Source: Pezicula radicicola (Eukaryota > Ascomycota > Leotiomycetes > Helotiales > Dermateaceae). Taken from it: a stretch of DNA of 64,000 bases. A model generated the notes under the pieces. The model did no database searches. It had not been told where the DNA came from and saw nothing but the letters and a program-made list of their open reading frames with translations. Location: NCBI GenBank assembly GCA_003008705.1, contig PDUO01000014.1:594696-658695 (forward strand), read 5' to 3'. This document shows, in pieces, positions 42,463 to 55,175 of the stretch (position 1 is its first letter; each line of letters starts with the position of its first letter). The position numbers were made by a program, and so were the translations under genes.

Positions 42463-44482
42463 CGTCGCTATTATGTCTAGTAGCTTGATGGCCTTCTATT
42501 GAAACCAAACCACGTCGTGTTCACGCCTTGGTGCCCGTATCAATACTTCAACTGATTCGGGAGGAACACCTCTTTTACGTGAGTTGATTCTGCCGTAGTA
42601 CAATAATTGAGATTGTCACATGCGAGACTGAAGCTAGACTCATCCAATAAATGAAAATGGGAACAAGAGAAGAATCTTCAGGCTTTTATACTCTGAAGTG
42701 ATTCGTAACGGTCGGGAAAGTTGAGCTCAGCTACCTCGAGACTGGCTATGATTCCGTGAAAGCAACAGAGCCTGACGGACTTGTCTCAGAAGCAGTAATT
42801 ACTGATCACTGGCCTCGGTCAGCTTGATCACTTATTTTCAACATCAAGCTGCAGAACGAGAACAAAGCCCAGACTCAATAATAAGAGATGTAAAATTAGT
42901 TGTGGAAGATGTTGAAGAGAAGGAGATGGGTTTGCACAAGACTCGGCGGTGACACCTTCATCACGCTACTACAATCTTCAAACAGAACTCCCGTCTCGTC
43001 GAACAACTGCCGGAAAGTTTGTAGAAGACCAAGGACTTACTAATATGCTCCTTCGTCTGAGAGTAGAAGCTGAACACGACAGGAAGATAAGAAAAGAACT
43101 AGGAATGCGTGAGTACGAAAGAAATGCAAAGGTTGTCCTCGTCAGATCGATGATTGAGTTGGTCAGTTCGGCAATTCGAATGAGCACAACTGCCGTCCTC
43201 GCTCACATCTCGCCGGCAACTCCAACAGATGCACACAACCCCGTGACAACCCCGATATTTTCGTCAATTACATCCCCACACATTTTGTCCTGTAGCATCT
43301 CTCCAACTTTCCAAAGACCCAGTGTTACTGTCTTAAATGTCAGCTCACCTACACTTTCTCCAAGCCTCAAGAATCGACGTCTCATGAGGCGCGCATCTCG
43401 TCTCTGAACCAACAGCTCGTCACGAACCTAAACACCCATGCATCTTCCCAGCTACCGCCCCATAACTTATGCAAATCTTCTTGCATCTTTTCGATCTTGA
43501 CAGCAAAAGTAAACCCACCCGTCTGGAAACTCTGTCACATTTGACTCCTGAATCCATGTTACATTCATCTCGACTAGCCAGTGAGAAGGGCGACATCATC
43601 AGCCACAGCCTTTGAGGTATGGCGGGGTTACCGGACATCCTGAGTCGCTCCCCTCCCTCTCCGGACGACTGTTGGACTCTGACTCTCAACGAGGAAGAGG
43701 GCGCCGGTATCCAACAACGACCTTATCCTGCTCGTATTTTGCATTAAATTCCACAAGAGACGGAAAAGCTATTCTTATTAACAGACATCTGTCATCTACC
43801 GTGCACATCTGCCGAGCTGTCGTATCTTTTCGTCCTTGAGACGCCTTCTTGACAGCATTCGGTCGAAATCTTCTAGACGAGGCTCAAGACATCTGCCTTC
43901 CCGCGGCAGCTCGGCAGCTTACTGCTTGGCCACGTCTTTCGACGTCAGTATTCGTCAAACCAAGTTGTCACCGGTCAGAAACCCCCATTTCTCATCGTCC
44001 TTACTCCCCGGATTCCGTTTCACTGTCACAAAACCTCCACAACTCTCTTAGACATACACTTCGGCAAGTCTTTCATACGCCAGACTAGGAAATGCCGCTC
44101 TCACAAAGCATTATGTGAGTGGAGAGACTAGTAGACTCTTGGAGAGTGCCGTGTAGCAATGGTCATCCTCACACCGGTCTCTTACTCTACTTGCTTTACC
44201 ATACCCTACCAAGTTAAGTTTCGCTTGTCTCTTCTCGACGTCTTCTCCTTGCGTATCTTGTCAAAAGTAGGTTAAACTCCACAAGTGACATTGCCGTTAT
44301 CTGCTGTGCCGTTCCGCAACTGCCCCGTGTTGATTTTATATATACATTACATTGCCTTAAGCAGCTGTCAGTTTCATAGCTCAAAAATCTTTTCACGTCA
44401 TTTTTAGGATATTATCTTCTCGATTATCCGTTGTTATATCTTAAAGAAATAAGCAAGAAACACTTCTTACATACAGTCCGCA
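42463..44482. other. 2-kb region without a supported gene
   Basis: A plus-strand frame at 42949-43407 encodes 152 residues (NMLLRLRVEAEHDRKIRKEL and so on), but it begins without an ATG. An internal ATG at 43045 would give 120 aa; no splice site or homologous motif supports it. 43420-44300 is of less AT-rich composition with several short frames that have no domain. It may hold decayed sequence. The last 150 bp are the P450 promoter. Confidence 0.4.
44337..44344 (+). promoter_or_regulatory. candidate TATA box of the P450 gene
   Basis: TATATATA about 140 bp before the ATG at 44483. Confidence 0.4.
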
Positions 44483-46499
44483 ATGGCCCTCCGCGATACT
44501 ATTGTGACAACAGTGCTTCAACACTGGCCAGTTATCCTCTCCGTTGGTCTCGCCGCCTACTTTATTTCAAATTACTTTAACCGTGGACTCCAGAAATACC
44601 CAGGTATGTATAGAGTATATCCTCAAAGGAGCTGGCTTCGGTTCGTCGTTTTTGAAACGAAACATAAACTAACACCCGCACAAAGGCCCGTTCCTTGCTT
44701 CTCTGACAGACTGGTGGCGCTTTTGGGACGTCTGGAACAAACGACCAGAACAAACACACATTAAATTGCACGAAAAACATGGTGACGTTGTGCGCCTCGG
44801 TCCTAATGTCCTTTCATTTTCAGACCCGAAGGCCTTGAAGGCGATATACGGTCTTAATAAAGGATTTACGAAGGTACATACTACTTTAATTTGTAGAGAA
44901 TTTCTAAAAGGAGTTTTGTTGGAAACTTCTCTACGGTCCTTTCTACGTTGACATTTCGGATTGTTCCTCAATATTTGAAGTGATTTTTGTTCGGAGATTT
45001 AAGAAACCATGCTAACAAAACACCTTAAAACAGTCAGAATTTTACCCAGTCCAACAATCCGTAGCAGGCTCCAAACGACTCCCCTCCCTCTTCAGCACCA
45101 CCAACGAAAGCTTCCATGCCCAACTCCGACGCTCGGTAAACAGCGCCTTCTCCATGTCAACACTGGTCCAATATGAACCCTTCGTCGACAGCACAACCGA
45201 ACTCTTCCTCAAGCAAACTGAAAACATCTATACGAATGCCCCTTGCGATTTCGCCAGGTGGTTACAGTTTTACGCCTTCGATGTTATTGGTGAGATTACG
45301 TACAGTAAAAGACACGGGTTTTTGGAGGAGAACAAGGATATTGATGGTATTGTGGGATATATTGCTAGTTTGTTTAACTACGTGGCGCCTGTATGCACTT
45401 CTTAATTTCTAACTAATACATGATGACTGTTATTAATATTAAATAGGTCGGACAAATTCCATGGCTCGATTTAGTCTTCCTCAAGAATCCGCTTTATCTC
45501 CTAGCATCACATTACAAACTCGTCGACGCAACCTTCCCCGTAGCCAAATTCGCTCAAGCAAGAATGGCAGAACGATACCCGTCAAAATCCTCGACAAGTA
45601 CCAAATCTCCTACAGATGACTCAATCCTTCCATCTACAGAACCTATCAAAGAAACACCAATAGTCACCCAACCAGATCTCCTCTCCAAATTCATCCAAGC
45701 CAAGACTGACCGTCCGGATTTCATGAATGATTCCTTAGTTCTTACCATGGCCGTCTCTATGGCATTCGCCGGTTCCGAAACAACTGCTATCTCTTTATCC
45801 GCTGTCTTCTACTACCTGCTCAAGAATCCACGTTGTATGCAGAAGGTACTTAAAGAACTGGATGATAAGGGTAGAGAAGGCTACTTCAAGAATAACGAGT
45901 CTGGTCTCGTGACCTGGCCTGAAGCGCAGGGGTTGTCATATCTAGATGCATGCATCAATGAAGCATTCCGTCTACATCCCGCACCAGGGTTACCGATGGA
46001 AAGAATTGTACCGCAGCAAGGTGCCGAGATAGCAGGAAACTTTGTGAAGGGAGGTACCATTGTGGGATGTAGCGCATGGGTTCTGCATCGCAGGAAAGAA
46101 ATTTTCGGCGAGGATGTAGAGGATTATAGACCTGAGAGATGGTTGGTTGAGGAAGGGAAAGATAAGGATGCTGAGGAGAAGCGGATTAAGGAGATGAAGG
46201 GTACGATGTTGCATTTTGGTATGGGTGCTAGGACTTGTATTGGGAAGAACATTAGTTTGTTGGAGATTTATAAGTTGGTTCCTACTATGTTGAGGAGATT
46301 TGAGGTATGTCGGGTTTTCCATCTCCTTTCTTTTTCATCTTGACTTGGACTGCAAGTACTAATTTTTTTTGCCGAACAGATTCGTCTAGAACATCCCGAG
46401 CAAGAGTGGAAGTTACACAATGCCTGGTTCGTCAGACAGCTGAACTTCCGTACAACTTTCCAGCCGAGAGAGATTGTCCAACCGGTTACGAAGTCATGA
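44483..46499 (+). CDS. cytochrome P450 monooxygenase (pisatin demethylase-like)
   Basis: Five exons (44483-44603, 44686-44873, 45034-45390, 45447-46304, 46380-46499) total 1644 nt, 547 aa. The N-terminal anchor (WPVILSVGLAAYFISNYF) targets it to the ER membrane. The P450 core is complete: the I-helix oxygen-binding motif AGSETT (330-335), the K-helix ExxR EAFR (394-397), the PERW meander and the heme-binding FGMGARTCIG with Cys486 as heme ligand. The N-terminal half (KHGDVVRLGPNVLSFSDPKA and the EFYPVQQSVAGSKRLPSLFS region) matches the pattern of fungal pisatin-demethylase-like P450s. Such enzymes oxidise phytoalexins or secondary metabolites, but many family members have unknown substrates. 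All introns are short; intron 2 is 160 nt. The fourth intron has a TACTAAT branch motif. Confidence 0.92.
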
Positions 46500-47492
46500 T
46501 CTTGTAATATAGTAATGATATACGAAATATGAACAGTATTTGCAAGCAGGTTGTTGACGTGATTATTGCGCAGTCAACCTATAAGTCGCAAGCTACATCA
46601 CCCAATACTCCAAGAGCAGAACTCTGAAACTCTAATTTAATTGAGTCTGATCTCAGTTACACTTGGCGTTCTTGGTGCCCGTGAGATTCTACTGCAGGTA
46701 CGGAGATAGGCTTAATAGCACGGTGCTTATGTATGCTCTCTAAGCATGGAGATTAAATTAAGATTACCTATACCAGGTACAGTACATGATATGATTTCGG
46801 ATTAAGCTTAAAAAAAGGTAGATAAACAATATACTTGTAAATATTCAAAAATGATTTAACTAGACAAAATAATTTGCTCAACTATAATTGCTTTTTACCA
46901 AGAGGAGCTGACGAGTCTAAACACTTGTACAACAGTAAGCTTACTTCCCTCGTTTACTAGTAACGATCAAGAATTTTCCACCAGTTCGTGCACCAAACAA
47001 ACGGCTCGCAAGCCATCGAGTTACCAATAAGCCCTTAAATCGGGAGATCGACAAAAGCCCAGATAATCTAACGCTCCATCCCCTTCCCTCCTCAACCAAG
47101 AGAGCCCCTTAAAAACGCCCGGCGACTTTGAAAATCACCAGCAATTGGATGCATTGATACTCCTTATTACTCAAACATGTCAAATTAATATAATAGTTCG
47201 TTTCTAATTCCAATGGGGTCCAAGAACTACTCGTATCTTCGCACGTCTTGGTATCTTAATGACGTTTGGGAGGGAGTGTGCTGGTGAGCTTAACCCCTCA
47301 TTTCTCATAGTCATATTTCTTTTTGTTTGAACCTCCTTGCATTATGTCGTACTTACTGTACGTAATATACCTTACTTTTTAAGTTGATCTTCCCCCTCCA
47401 GCTGAAAAGAATCATTCTCAATCATTCTCATTTCAGCTCCTCTAAGTCAACATACCAAAAAAAAACCAATTCGAATCTTTATAAATACAAAT
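46500..47492. other. intergenic region
   Basis: No gene seen. AT-rich; the sequence preceding 47493 contains CCTCCAGC and CTCTAAGTC leader-like elements of the cupredoxin gene. Confidence 0.5.
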
Positions 47493-48437
47493 ATGTATCG
47501 CTCGTTAGGCTCCTTGTTAGCTATTGCGGCTACAGCTACCGCAGTATGGCACTCTTCATATCTACCCGTTGGCAGCAAGTATAAATATGGAGTAAGCTGA
47601 TAATTGGATGCATAGGCAACCATCGATATTGCAGTCGGTCAGAGTGGTCTCAGTTTCTCGCCAGACTCAACAACAGCCAATGTCGGAGATATATTGGCAT
47701 TCCATTTCTTCAACGAACACAATGTCATTTCTACATCTTTCTCGAGTCCTTGTATACCTGATGAATCAAGTTTCTACTCGGGTGACTGGTCTGGCGACTC
47801 TGCAGGTGTGAGTATTGATTTCGTTGTTTCTACCTGTATGTTGAGGGATTCAGCTAATGAGGGTGTTTTTGGTTGTAGGACATGACATTTCTAGTTACGG
47901 TTAATAGTACTGATCCAATCTGGTATTATTGTTCTGTGGGAAGGCAGTAAGTTACCTATTTCTTTGTTTTGGGGCCACAAATTCACTATCTTCCAATTAA
48001 TACTCTTACTGTTGCTCTTAGAGAGAACCAAGGTACTAACTTGTTGAAGTTGTCAAGCCGGGATGGTTGGCGTCGTTAATCCACCTTCGGGCCAAGACGT
48101 ATCTGCATTCGCCAGTGCAGCAAGATCTGTCGCCGCTGCTTCTTCACCTGCTAATCCAGTTGGAGGTGTGAGTACGTCTTTGGCTGTTGGCGCTACTGCT
48201 TCTATTTCATCATCAGCAAGCGCAGAGTCCACGTCGGCTAGTTCGGCATCCAAGACCTCTTCGTCCGCTTCGGAAGAGACTTCCGCTACGGCTTCAAAAT
48301 CTTCAACAGCATCATCATCTGCCTCCTCATCTGCTGCATCTGCGACCTCGACGGCAAATAGTGCTGGCCGATTTGGTGAGGGGGCAGTTGCTGGCTTGGC
48401 TGTCGTTGCTGGAGGATTGGTTGCTATGATGGCATAG
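47493..48437 (+). CDS. GPI-anchored Ser-rich cupredoxin
   Basis: Four exons (47493-47543, 47616-47807, 47879-47946, 48050-48437) give 232 aa. The signal peptide MYRSLGSLLAIAATATA is encoded by exon 1. The plastocyanin-like domain follows: VGQSGLSFSPDSTTANVGD, HFFNEHNVIST with the first copper His, PCIPDESSFYSG, then WYYCSVGRHCQAGMVGVVNP bearing the Cys, second His and Met of a type 1 copper site. The third intron was placed so that the junction recreates the GRHCQAGM ligand loop; its acceptor ends in AAG. After the domain comes an about 90-residue Ser/Ala-rich stalk and a hydrophobic tail (GEGAVAGLAVVAGGLVAMMA) suitable for GPI attachment. These fungal extracellular cupredoxins sit on the cell wall or membrane; their electron-transfer partners are unknown. 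Confidence 0.88.
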
Positions 48438-49160
48438 AGAATAAAAGAGGGAGTAGGATATGACTGGGAGGAAGGTTCCGTAGAGATTGCAGCAGAGAGA
48501 GCACCCGGGTGCACAGTGCGTGCCTAGTACAGTATACTTAGGTTGCAATATGAATCGTGTTGCGTCTTGTTAAAGAAGTCTCGAGCAGTCTTAGGAGAAG
48601 AGCATTCGTGAGACCTGTGAATTTGAAGTTATCACCCTCGAAAAAGTAGAACATGCCAGTTCTTAGCTGTCTAATCATGGTGGAATCGAATGTCTGACAT
48701 CCCCATTTCGAAGATATCGTAGAAATTGGTTTCTAAGAGATCTTTGAATAGCTACTTATTCAGATATAAGAGATAGACTTCAGCAGCTCGCTTGACTTAA
48801 GTAACCCCCAAAACTATTCGCGGGGTATTAATGCCTGTACTGGAAGGGAAGGGAGGATGAGTCAACAGCGAAGAGTCATCCTGTCTGAATCATCATTGTA
48901 TTCAGTCATAAATGAGATATTCAAGGCCATGATTCCTATGTCTCCTTCATCGCAAAAAAGAGTATTCTCAGCAAGTGAAGTAAGTGAAGTGTTGACCTGC
49001 AGAAGAAGAAATCGAATCAAACAACGAAGCATGGAACAATCATCAACAACGTCACGTGAGTGCTGCCCCGCGCACCCACCTCAAAACATTTCTGAAAATG
49101 GAGGGGTTGACTCATCACGACTTTTGTTTCTCAACTCAACCTCAAATTCAAATCGCAATC
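48438..49160. other. intergenic region, promoter of lysyl-tRNA synthetase
   Basis: No gene. A short frame beginning at 48857 overlaps the 5' UTR of the lysyl-tRNA synthetase gene; it continues into its reading frame at 49056 but the ATG at 49161 fits the conserved start. Confidence 0.55.
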
Positions 49161-51139
49161 ATGGCTGACGCAGCAGGAACCCCAGCCGCCCCAGAGGCTC
49201 CTGTGGAGCAATTGGCCAAGCTATACCTTGATCCAGTTACAAACGAGCAAGTCTCCAAGTCCGAATTGAAGAAGCGCGAGAAGCAGCGCAAGAAGGATGA
49301 GGAGAAGGCAAAGAAGGAAGCCGCGGCCCCTCCCAAGCCCGCAACTGCAAAGAAGACAAATGCAGAGGCAGATGAGAAGGAGCTCAACCCTAATGTACTT
49401 CCCACCCCAACTATCCTGTGTTGAATCAGACAATTTGTACATACGCTAACCTTTAACAAAAGCAATACTTCGAGATTCGCTCGCGAAATATCAACAAGTT
49501 GAGAACGACCAAGTCTCCCAATCCGTACCCTCACAAGTTCCCTGGTCCGTACTACGATCTCAGAAACTTCGAGAAGGACTACGGCAATCTTAAGTCCGGA
49601 GAAACCCGCAAGGATATCGAGGTCAGGCTGGGAGCTAGAATCTACAACAAGCGTACCTCTGGAAACAAGCTGGTCTTCTACGATGTCAAGACTGAAGGCG
49701 TCAAGCGCCAAGTCATGTGTCAAATTCAAGAAGCCAAGGAGGGGGGTGTACCCTTCGAACAACAGCACGAGCATTTGCGAAGAGGAGACATTATTGGTAT
49801 AGTTGGATACCCAGGACGGACGGCACCAAGGAGCAAGATTGAGAAGGGGGAAGAGGGAGAACTCTCTATCTTTGCTACTGAGATTGTTCTTCTCACACCA
49901 TGTTTGCACCAACTTCCAGATGAATACTACGGCTTCAAGGATCAGGAACAGAGACATCGCAAGAGGTATTTGGATTTGATCATGAACGACCCAACACGGA
50001 ACGTATTCATTACCAGATCCAAGATGGTCTCCTATATCCGTAGATACTTTGATGATCAAGATTTCGTCGAGGTTGAGACTCCAATGATGAACCCCATTGC
50101 TGGAGGAGCAACTGCCAAGCCATTCATTACTCACCACAACGACCTCAACATGGACATGTTCATGCGAGTCGCACCCGAACTTTACCTTAAGATGCTGGTC
50201 GTCGGTGGTCTCAACCGTGTTTATGAAATGGGACGTCAATTCCGAAATGAAGGCATTGATCTCACACACAATCCAGAGTTCACCACCTGCGAGTTCTATA
50301 TGGCTTACGCTGATGTCTATGACATCATGGACATGACTGAAGAGCTTGTATCAGGACTAGTCAAGCATGTAACTGGAGGCACTACCACCAAGTTTCACAC
50401 CCAAAAGGGCGAGGAGTACGAAGTCAACTGGGCAGCACCTTGGAGACGTGTAGAGATGATGCCAGCGCTCGAAGAAGCCTGTGGTGAGAAGTTTCCACCT
50501 GGAGACCAGCTACATACCCAGGAAACCAACGAATTCTTGAAGGGCGTTCTTAAGAAGATGAAGGTGGACTGTTCGCCACCTCTAACTAATGCTCGCATGC
50601 TCGACAAGCTTGTCGGCGAGTTCATTGAGGAGACCTGCATAAACCCAACCTTCATTACCGGACACCCCCAGATGATGTCTCCACTTGCCAAGTACCATCG
50701 CTCTAACCCAGGTCTGTGCGAGCGTTTTGAAGCATTCGTCTGCAAGAAGGAGATTGTAAATGCATACACCGAGTTGAACGACCCCTTTGACCAACGTCTG
50801 CGGTTCGAAGAGCAAGCTAATCAGAAGGATCAAGGTGATGATGAGGCTCAAATGATCGATGAGAACTTCTGCCAGTCCTTGGAGTTTGGTCTTCCACCTA
50901 CTGGTGGTTGGGGTATGGGTATCGACCGCCTGGTTATGTTCTTGACGGATAATTACAGTATCAAGGAGGTTTTAGCGTTCCCATTCATGAAGGAGGATAC
51001 CAGCAAGGGCAAGGAGAAGTTGGCGGGTGAGGTGGAGAGTGTGGAGCCAGTTCCTGAGGAGGGTATTGGTAAGTCATCTTTATGTTTTTAGGCAAATGAA
51101 TGGTGTTACTGACTAGTTTTTTGTATAGCACACAAGTAA
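49161..51139 (+). CDS. KRS1: cytosolic lysyl-tRNA synthetase
   Basis: Three exons (49161-49394, 49463-51068, 51129-51139) give 616 aa; the last exon encodes only the terminal His-Lys and stop. The enzyme attaches lysine to tRNA-Lys using ATP in the cytosol. Order of parts: a Lys/Glu-rich N-terminal helix ([20 protein letters not shown]) typical of eukaryotic KRS; an OB-fold anticodon-binding domain ([20 protein letters not shown], then [18 protein letters not shown]); a class II catalytic domain with motif 1 ([15 protein letters not shown]), motif 2 ([20 protein letters not shown]) and motif 3 ([14 protein letters not shown]). Motif 3 and the [16 protein letters not shown] turn define lysyl rather than aspartyl/asparaginyl specificity. 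Length and structure are normal. A 373-codon antisense frame (49148-50269) is a shadow of this conserved gene. Confidence 0.98.
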
Positions 51140-51582
51140 TGGCGATTTATGGTTTCAGGCCATTATACGAAGTGACCACCATTTTACATTGCTATTACTG
51201 CATTCAAAACTTCAAGTCGTTGTTAGATAAGAGTTCAGTGTGCTGAGAATAGAACAAGACCAAAAGTCAACCATTAAACCATTTCTCAAGCTCCCATATT
51301 AAACTAAACTGATGCTATTAGAATTTAGCCGCTACACTTATATGTTAAGAGATGTTGCTGCGATGGAAAATGCTCTGGTACCGACTAAATTAACAGTCGA
51401 CGAATTATAGTTTTTGAAAATGTTGAAGTTGTTCTATAAAAGATAGACAAATAAAAAGATACTATTCATATTTACAGAGCAGAGAGTAATTTCCAACGCC
51501 TAATGCAATGCCGCATATCCCCGTTTTAATAATCCTTACAACCATATACAAAGTCTCCGTATTAATACAAGCCCCCACCATT
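51140..51582. other. convergent 3' flanks
   Basis: 443 bp of AT-rich sequence between two converging genes; nothing further seen. Confidence 0.55.
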
Positions 51583-53155
51583 TCACGAAGAAGATTTGAT
51601 AGGCGTAGCTTTATGCGCCGTTCTCAAGCCTGGTGAAAGCCCAGTCATAGGCTTTGCAGACGAAGCAGCCTGCTTCAATAGCCTCATGCTACTCCTCGGC
51701 ACCCAAACTCTACTTCCAAGCACAATCACGCCGGTAAGTAACGCAAGACTACCAGCCTGATGCGTAGCTGCCAAATGAATAGGTACTAAATAAATCAAAG
51801 TGCTAATACCCAAAGCGGCCTGCATAAAGACCAAGTGCACGCATCCCATCATTCCCTTGTGCGCTGCCCTTGGCAGACAAGGTCGGATTCTTGGTGAGAA
51901 ACGTGTGTATGACCAGAGACCTAAGATGGTGAAGAAAGTTGTTGTGGCTAGGATTCGGTGGTCGAGTTGTACTGTGCTGGGGTTTTCTAACATGTTTCTC
52001 CACCAAATATCGCTTCCGTCTTCTCTTCGGGAGTAGAATTTATCGAAGAGTTCGGACTTTGGGGGTGCGTATCCGACGCCCATGCGGGGGAACTCATTAT
52101 AAATCAATCCTGCATCGAGACCAGCAACGAGGCCACCGGACATAGCAGTGACGAAGACAAGAATGGCGAGCCCTGCGACAGATTTGCGGAAGACGGAAAG
52201 CCTTGGTACGGAGAGGTTGAGGAGATGATCGAGACCTCGCTGGGGGTTGGAGAGGAGTCGTTGGTCGCGTAAGATGGAGAGGCCGTTCCAGAGCATTGCT
52301 GTGTAGCAAAGGAATGCAGTTCCGAGATGGGCTGTGAGTCTGTATTGGGAAACGCGGGGATGGCTTCCTGGCGCGAAAAGATCATCTTTGAGCCCAGACT
52401 TGACCATGTACCACCCCAATGCTCCTTGCGCGCCTATAAGCGTTGATATTCCGAGAAGTTTGAGAGACATTGATGCAGAGACTTTGCGCCGGGATACAAA
52501 GTAGATTGCTGGGAGCACGAAGGAGAGTCCTACAAAGCGCCCCCAGAGCCTGTGCCCCCATTCCATATAATATATCTTCTTGAACTCCTCGAGAGTCATA
52601 TGTGGATTAAGGAGCTTGAATTCGGGTGATGCGCGGTATTTGGCAAATTCGGATTCCCAATCTTCGGGGGAGACAGGTGGGAGGGACCCCGTTACTGGCT
52701 TCCATTCTGTGATACTAAGCCTGTTTTTTTTTAGCCATTGGCCTTCATGCTTCTCTGTGAACATACCCAGACTCAGTCAATCTCGTCAACCCTCCAAAAA
52801 CTACAATGCCAAAAACACTGGCTGCACTCCCCAAGAGCCAGTATGCCACTGACTTGGAGCTAGTTTCTGGAAAGAAAGCCTTCTTGACATCTCCAGAAGC
52901 CTTGTTCTTTTCCAAGCTAGCTATCTTGTGACTTAACTCACCCAATGGAGATCCTTTAGTGATTGTCGCATTGAGGGCAGCATTGGGAGGTAGCGAGCTG
53001 CTGCTAAATCGGATGTTCCTGGACAGTGTAGACTTTCCGGGGAAGGCGGCTTGTCGCAGTGCAGACTTGGATGTGTTCATACATTGATGACATATGAAGA
53101 AGTCCCTAGATAGCCTTGGGGCAGCCCTTCGTAGGGAAGGGAAAATTGAGGCCAT
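51583..53155 (-). CDS. COX15: heme A synthase, mitochondrial cytochrome oxidase assembly protein
   Basis: Two exons (53155-52767, 52720-51583) with a 46-nt intron give 508 aa. The start at 53155 (MASIFPSLRRAAPRLSRDFF) is chosen because it gives an Arg/Ser-rich mitochondrial targeting sequence; the open frame further upstream begins with a TTG. Cox15 oxidises heme O to heme A in the mitochondrial inner membrane for cytochrome c oxidase. Signature features: GGLTRLTESGLSITEWKP joined precisely across the intron, MEWGHRLWGR and LDHRILATTT with the histidines that bind heme, TAHLGTAFLCYTAML, and multiple hydrophobic segments. The last 35 residues (including SSMRLLKQAASSAKPMTG) are a matrix-side tail. 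Length is normal for fungal Cox15. Confidence 0.97.
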
Positions 53156-53545
53156 TGACGGCTGCAGTGAGGTTTGGCTGACAATCAAAGTGAAGCAGAG
53201 TGGGCAGATAACATCTAAGAGGTCTCAAAATCTCCGTGTCCATTATGTCAGCTCTGCCCGTTAATCCGGATATTTCCCGGTGGATGGGATCCATGGATTT
53301 TGCCCATTAGCACGTGGCATGCGATTTAGGTAGGGTACTCTGTAGGTACGAAAAGTGCGAGGAGGCGGTCCGTCTTGGCCGACCCCTGGTTGGCGTTCGC
53401 GAGCTCAGCCTCAAAACGTACAGTACAATCTCACACTTCACCTGCTGCCCGCCCACCTCCAGTGTACGGTAGTTCTCTGACTTGTTCTGGTACCAGGACA
53501 GCTCACCAACTAATTATGCCATCTTCTTAAATTCAATCATCCTCC
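53156..53545. promoter_or_regulatory. divergent promoter between COX15 and the transporter gene
   Basis: A 390-bp interval serves both genes. It contains a Cys-free C/T-rich leader on the right side and GGGGTCGGCCAAGAC-like sequence on the left. No distinct factor-binding site could be named. Confidence 0.4.
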
Positions 53546-55175
53546 ATGTTCTCACCCCGCAACCCCGATTCTAGTACTTCTTTTCGGCCGGCCCTCCTCA
53601 ACCTCCTATCGACTCGACCGCGAACAACATCATCAAGCCATCGGCAGACGGATTCGGGAAGCAGTTTAGATTCTGAAGGCGATTCTTCGACATCGAAAAT
53701 GGCAACTCTAAAGAAAAACTCCACCGAGTTTCGCGCTACCTCCATTCCCCTGATCTCCCTCTCCAGATCCCCCTCCCCATACGCTCGCCGTCGATCGGAT
53801 TCCAACCCAACTTCAGAAACAGAGGATGAAGACTTCGACCAGCGTAATTCCTCTCTGCGGCCGTTCTTATCTCATACTTCGGACAATGGAAAGAGGAGGG
53901 GCTGCAAGGGGTTCCTGCAGGAGGGGGGCCTGGGGCAGTGGCTTTTTACGAACCCAGTCGGATGGCAAGTATACGTTGGAATTATTGTCCTGTGGATGGG
54001 CGGATGCGAGATTGGTCTTACTATTATGAATAGAATCATCTTGTTGAGTGAGTACTTTTGTCAGACCTTGGCGCATCTTGCTAATCTCAGTCACAGCCGG
54101 CGTCTACAAATTCCCATACCCACTAGCGACGACCTTTATTGAGATGCTTATGTGCCACGGATGGCTTCTCCTTGCAGCAACTCTCACTCGTCTTTTGAGC
54201 CCGTGGTTAGTAGGTATGGGGCTCTCGGGAATGATAGCACCATCATTTCCATTGCTGCCACCTTCGCCATCTCGAGGCCAGGGAAAGAGAAATGGAATAT
54301 TAGGAAAGCTGGCAAGATGGACCTCGAGCAACTCCGGAGGCATTGCCGGTGGAGGCCTTTTCGAATTTGATCTGGCAATAGTGCGCCAAGTTCTGCCTCT
54401 TGCGATCATTTTTGTCGCCAAACTTATCCTCAGCAACATATCCTTCGCATATGCGCAGTTACCAATTTACATCTTGGCCCGAGTTGGCATTGTACCTCTT
54501 TCTCTTATCTTCACTTCCATATTGGGCCAGGCGTCACACTCCGTGGCTACCATATCATCAGTCCTAACGGCTACACTCACTCTGATAGTGGCTGCAATGA
54601 GACCACACATCAGAGTTACATGGGAGAGCATTGTCGCAGGAGTTTTCTCGTCTCTGTTTGTGGCTCTCTACCCAATACAGTTGCAACGCACCTATAAATC
54701 TCTGGTTGCAAGTCTCGTACCCCAAGGGGATCTCCTCAGCGGGAATTTTTACGCCAACGGCCCCACGGACGCATCCGGCACTCGCGAAGAAGCACGGGCA
54801 ACATGGCGCCTCCTCCACTATACCTCGCTCGTCTCGATCATGGTCTTCTTTCCCATCCTCCTTCTCTCTGGTGAGATTCGTAACATAAGCCGGAACTGCT
54901 ATTTCCTTGATGTCTTCTTCCACTGGCTCATGGTTACTTGCGGAGGCCTAGGAAGCTGGGCTGTTTTCTTCGGTACTGTGGTCCTTACCAGGGCTACAAG
55001 TCCTCTCACTACCACTTTTTTGTTTATACCCAGAGCTGCTTTTATGTTACCCGTTATGGCCAATTTTAAGATGCCAGCTTATAGTTGGATTGGCATTTGC
55101 ATGTGTTGGGCGAGTTGTGCTTGGTTTATGCAGGGAAGGAGAAAAGAAGGGCGGTCCTTAGAGAGACTGCGCTAA
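53546..55175 (+). CDS. nucleotide-sugar / triose-phosphate-type transporter
   Basis: Two exons (53546-54047, 54091-55175) with a 43-nt intron give 528 aa. A second acceptor six bases downstream (54096) would also stay in frame, so two isoforms differing by two residues are possible. The first 130 residues are Ser/Arg-rich and polar, then come about ten hydrophobic segments beginning VYVGIIVLWMGGCEIGLTIM. The pattern follows the drug/metabolite transporter superfamily TPT/nucleotide-sugar branch: NRIILL-x-AGVYKFPYPLAT resembles the N-K-x-x-L-x-F-P-x-P family motif, LAIIFVAKLILSNISFAYAQ resembles the conserved N-x-S-L segment, and FTSILGQASHSVATISSVLT the internal repeat. Probably Golgi membrane. 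The TAYXXLI-type KXD/E motif is absent and the substrate is unknown. The C-terminal tail is short and basic (RRKEGRSLERLR). Confidence 0.85.

Noticed and set aside
42949..43407. 152-residue frame with a helical, charged first half
   Set aside because: It starts at GTG with an upstream stop, no supporting splice acceptor was found, and no domain was recognised. It remains possible as an unannotated exon.
41632..46499. DUF829 (PaxU-like) hydrolase plus P450 as an indole-diterpene cluster
   Set aside because: No prenyltransferase, terpene cyclase or FAD epoxidase is present, and two kilobases of non-coding sequence separate the two genes.
49148..50269. 373-codon antisense open frame opposite lysyl-tRNA synthetase
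   Set aside because: It lies entirely over a highly conserved gene, shows no domain, and long antisense frames are expected opposite biased codon usage.
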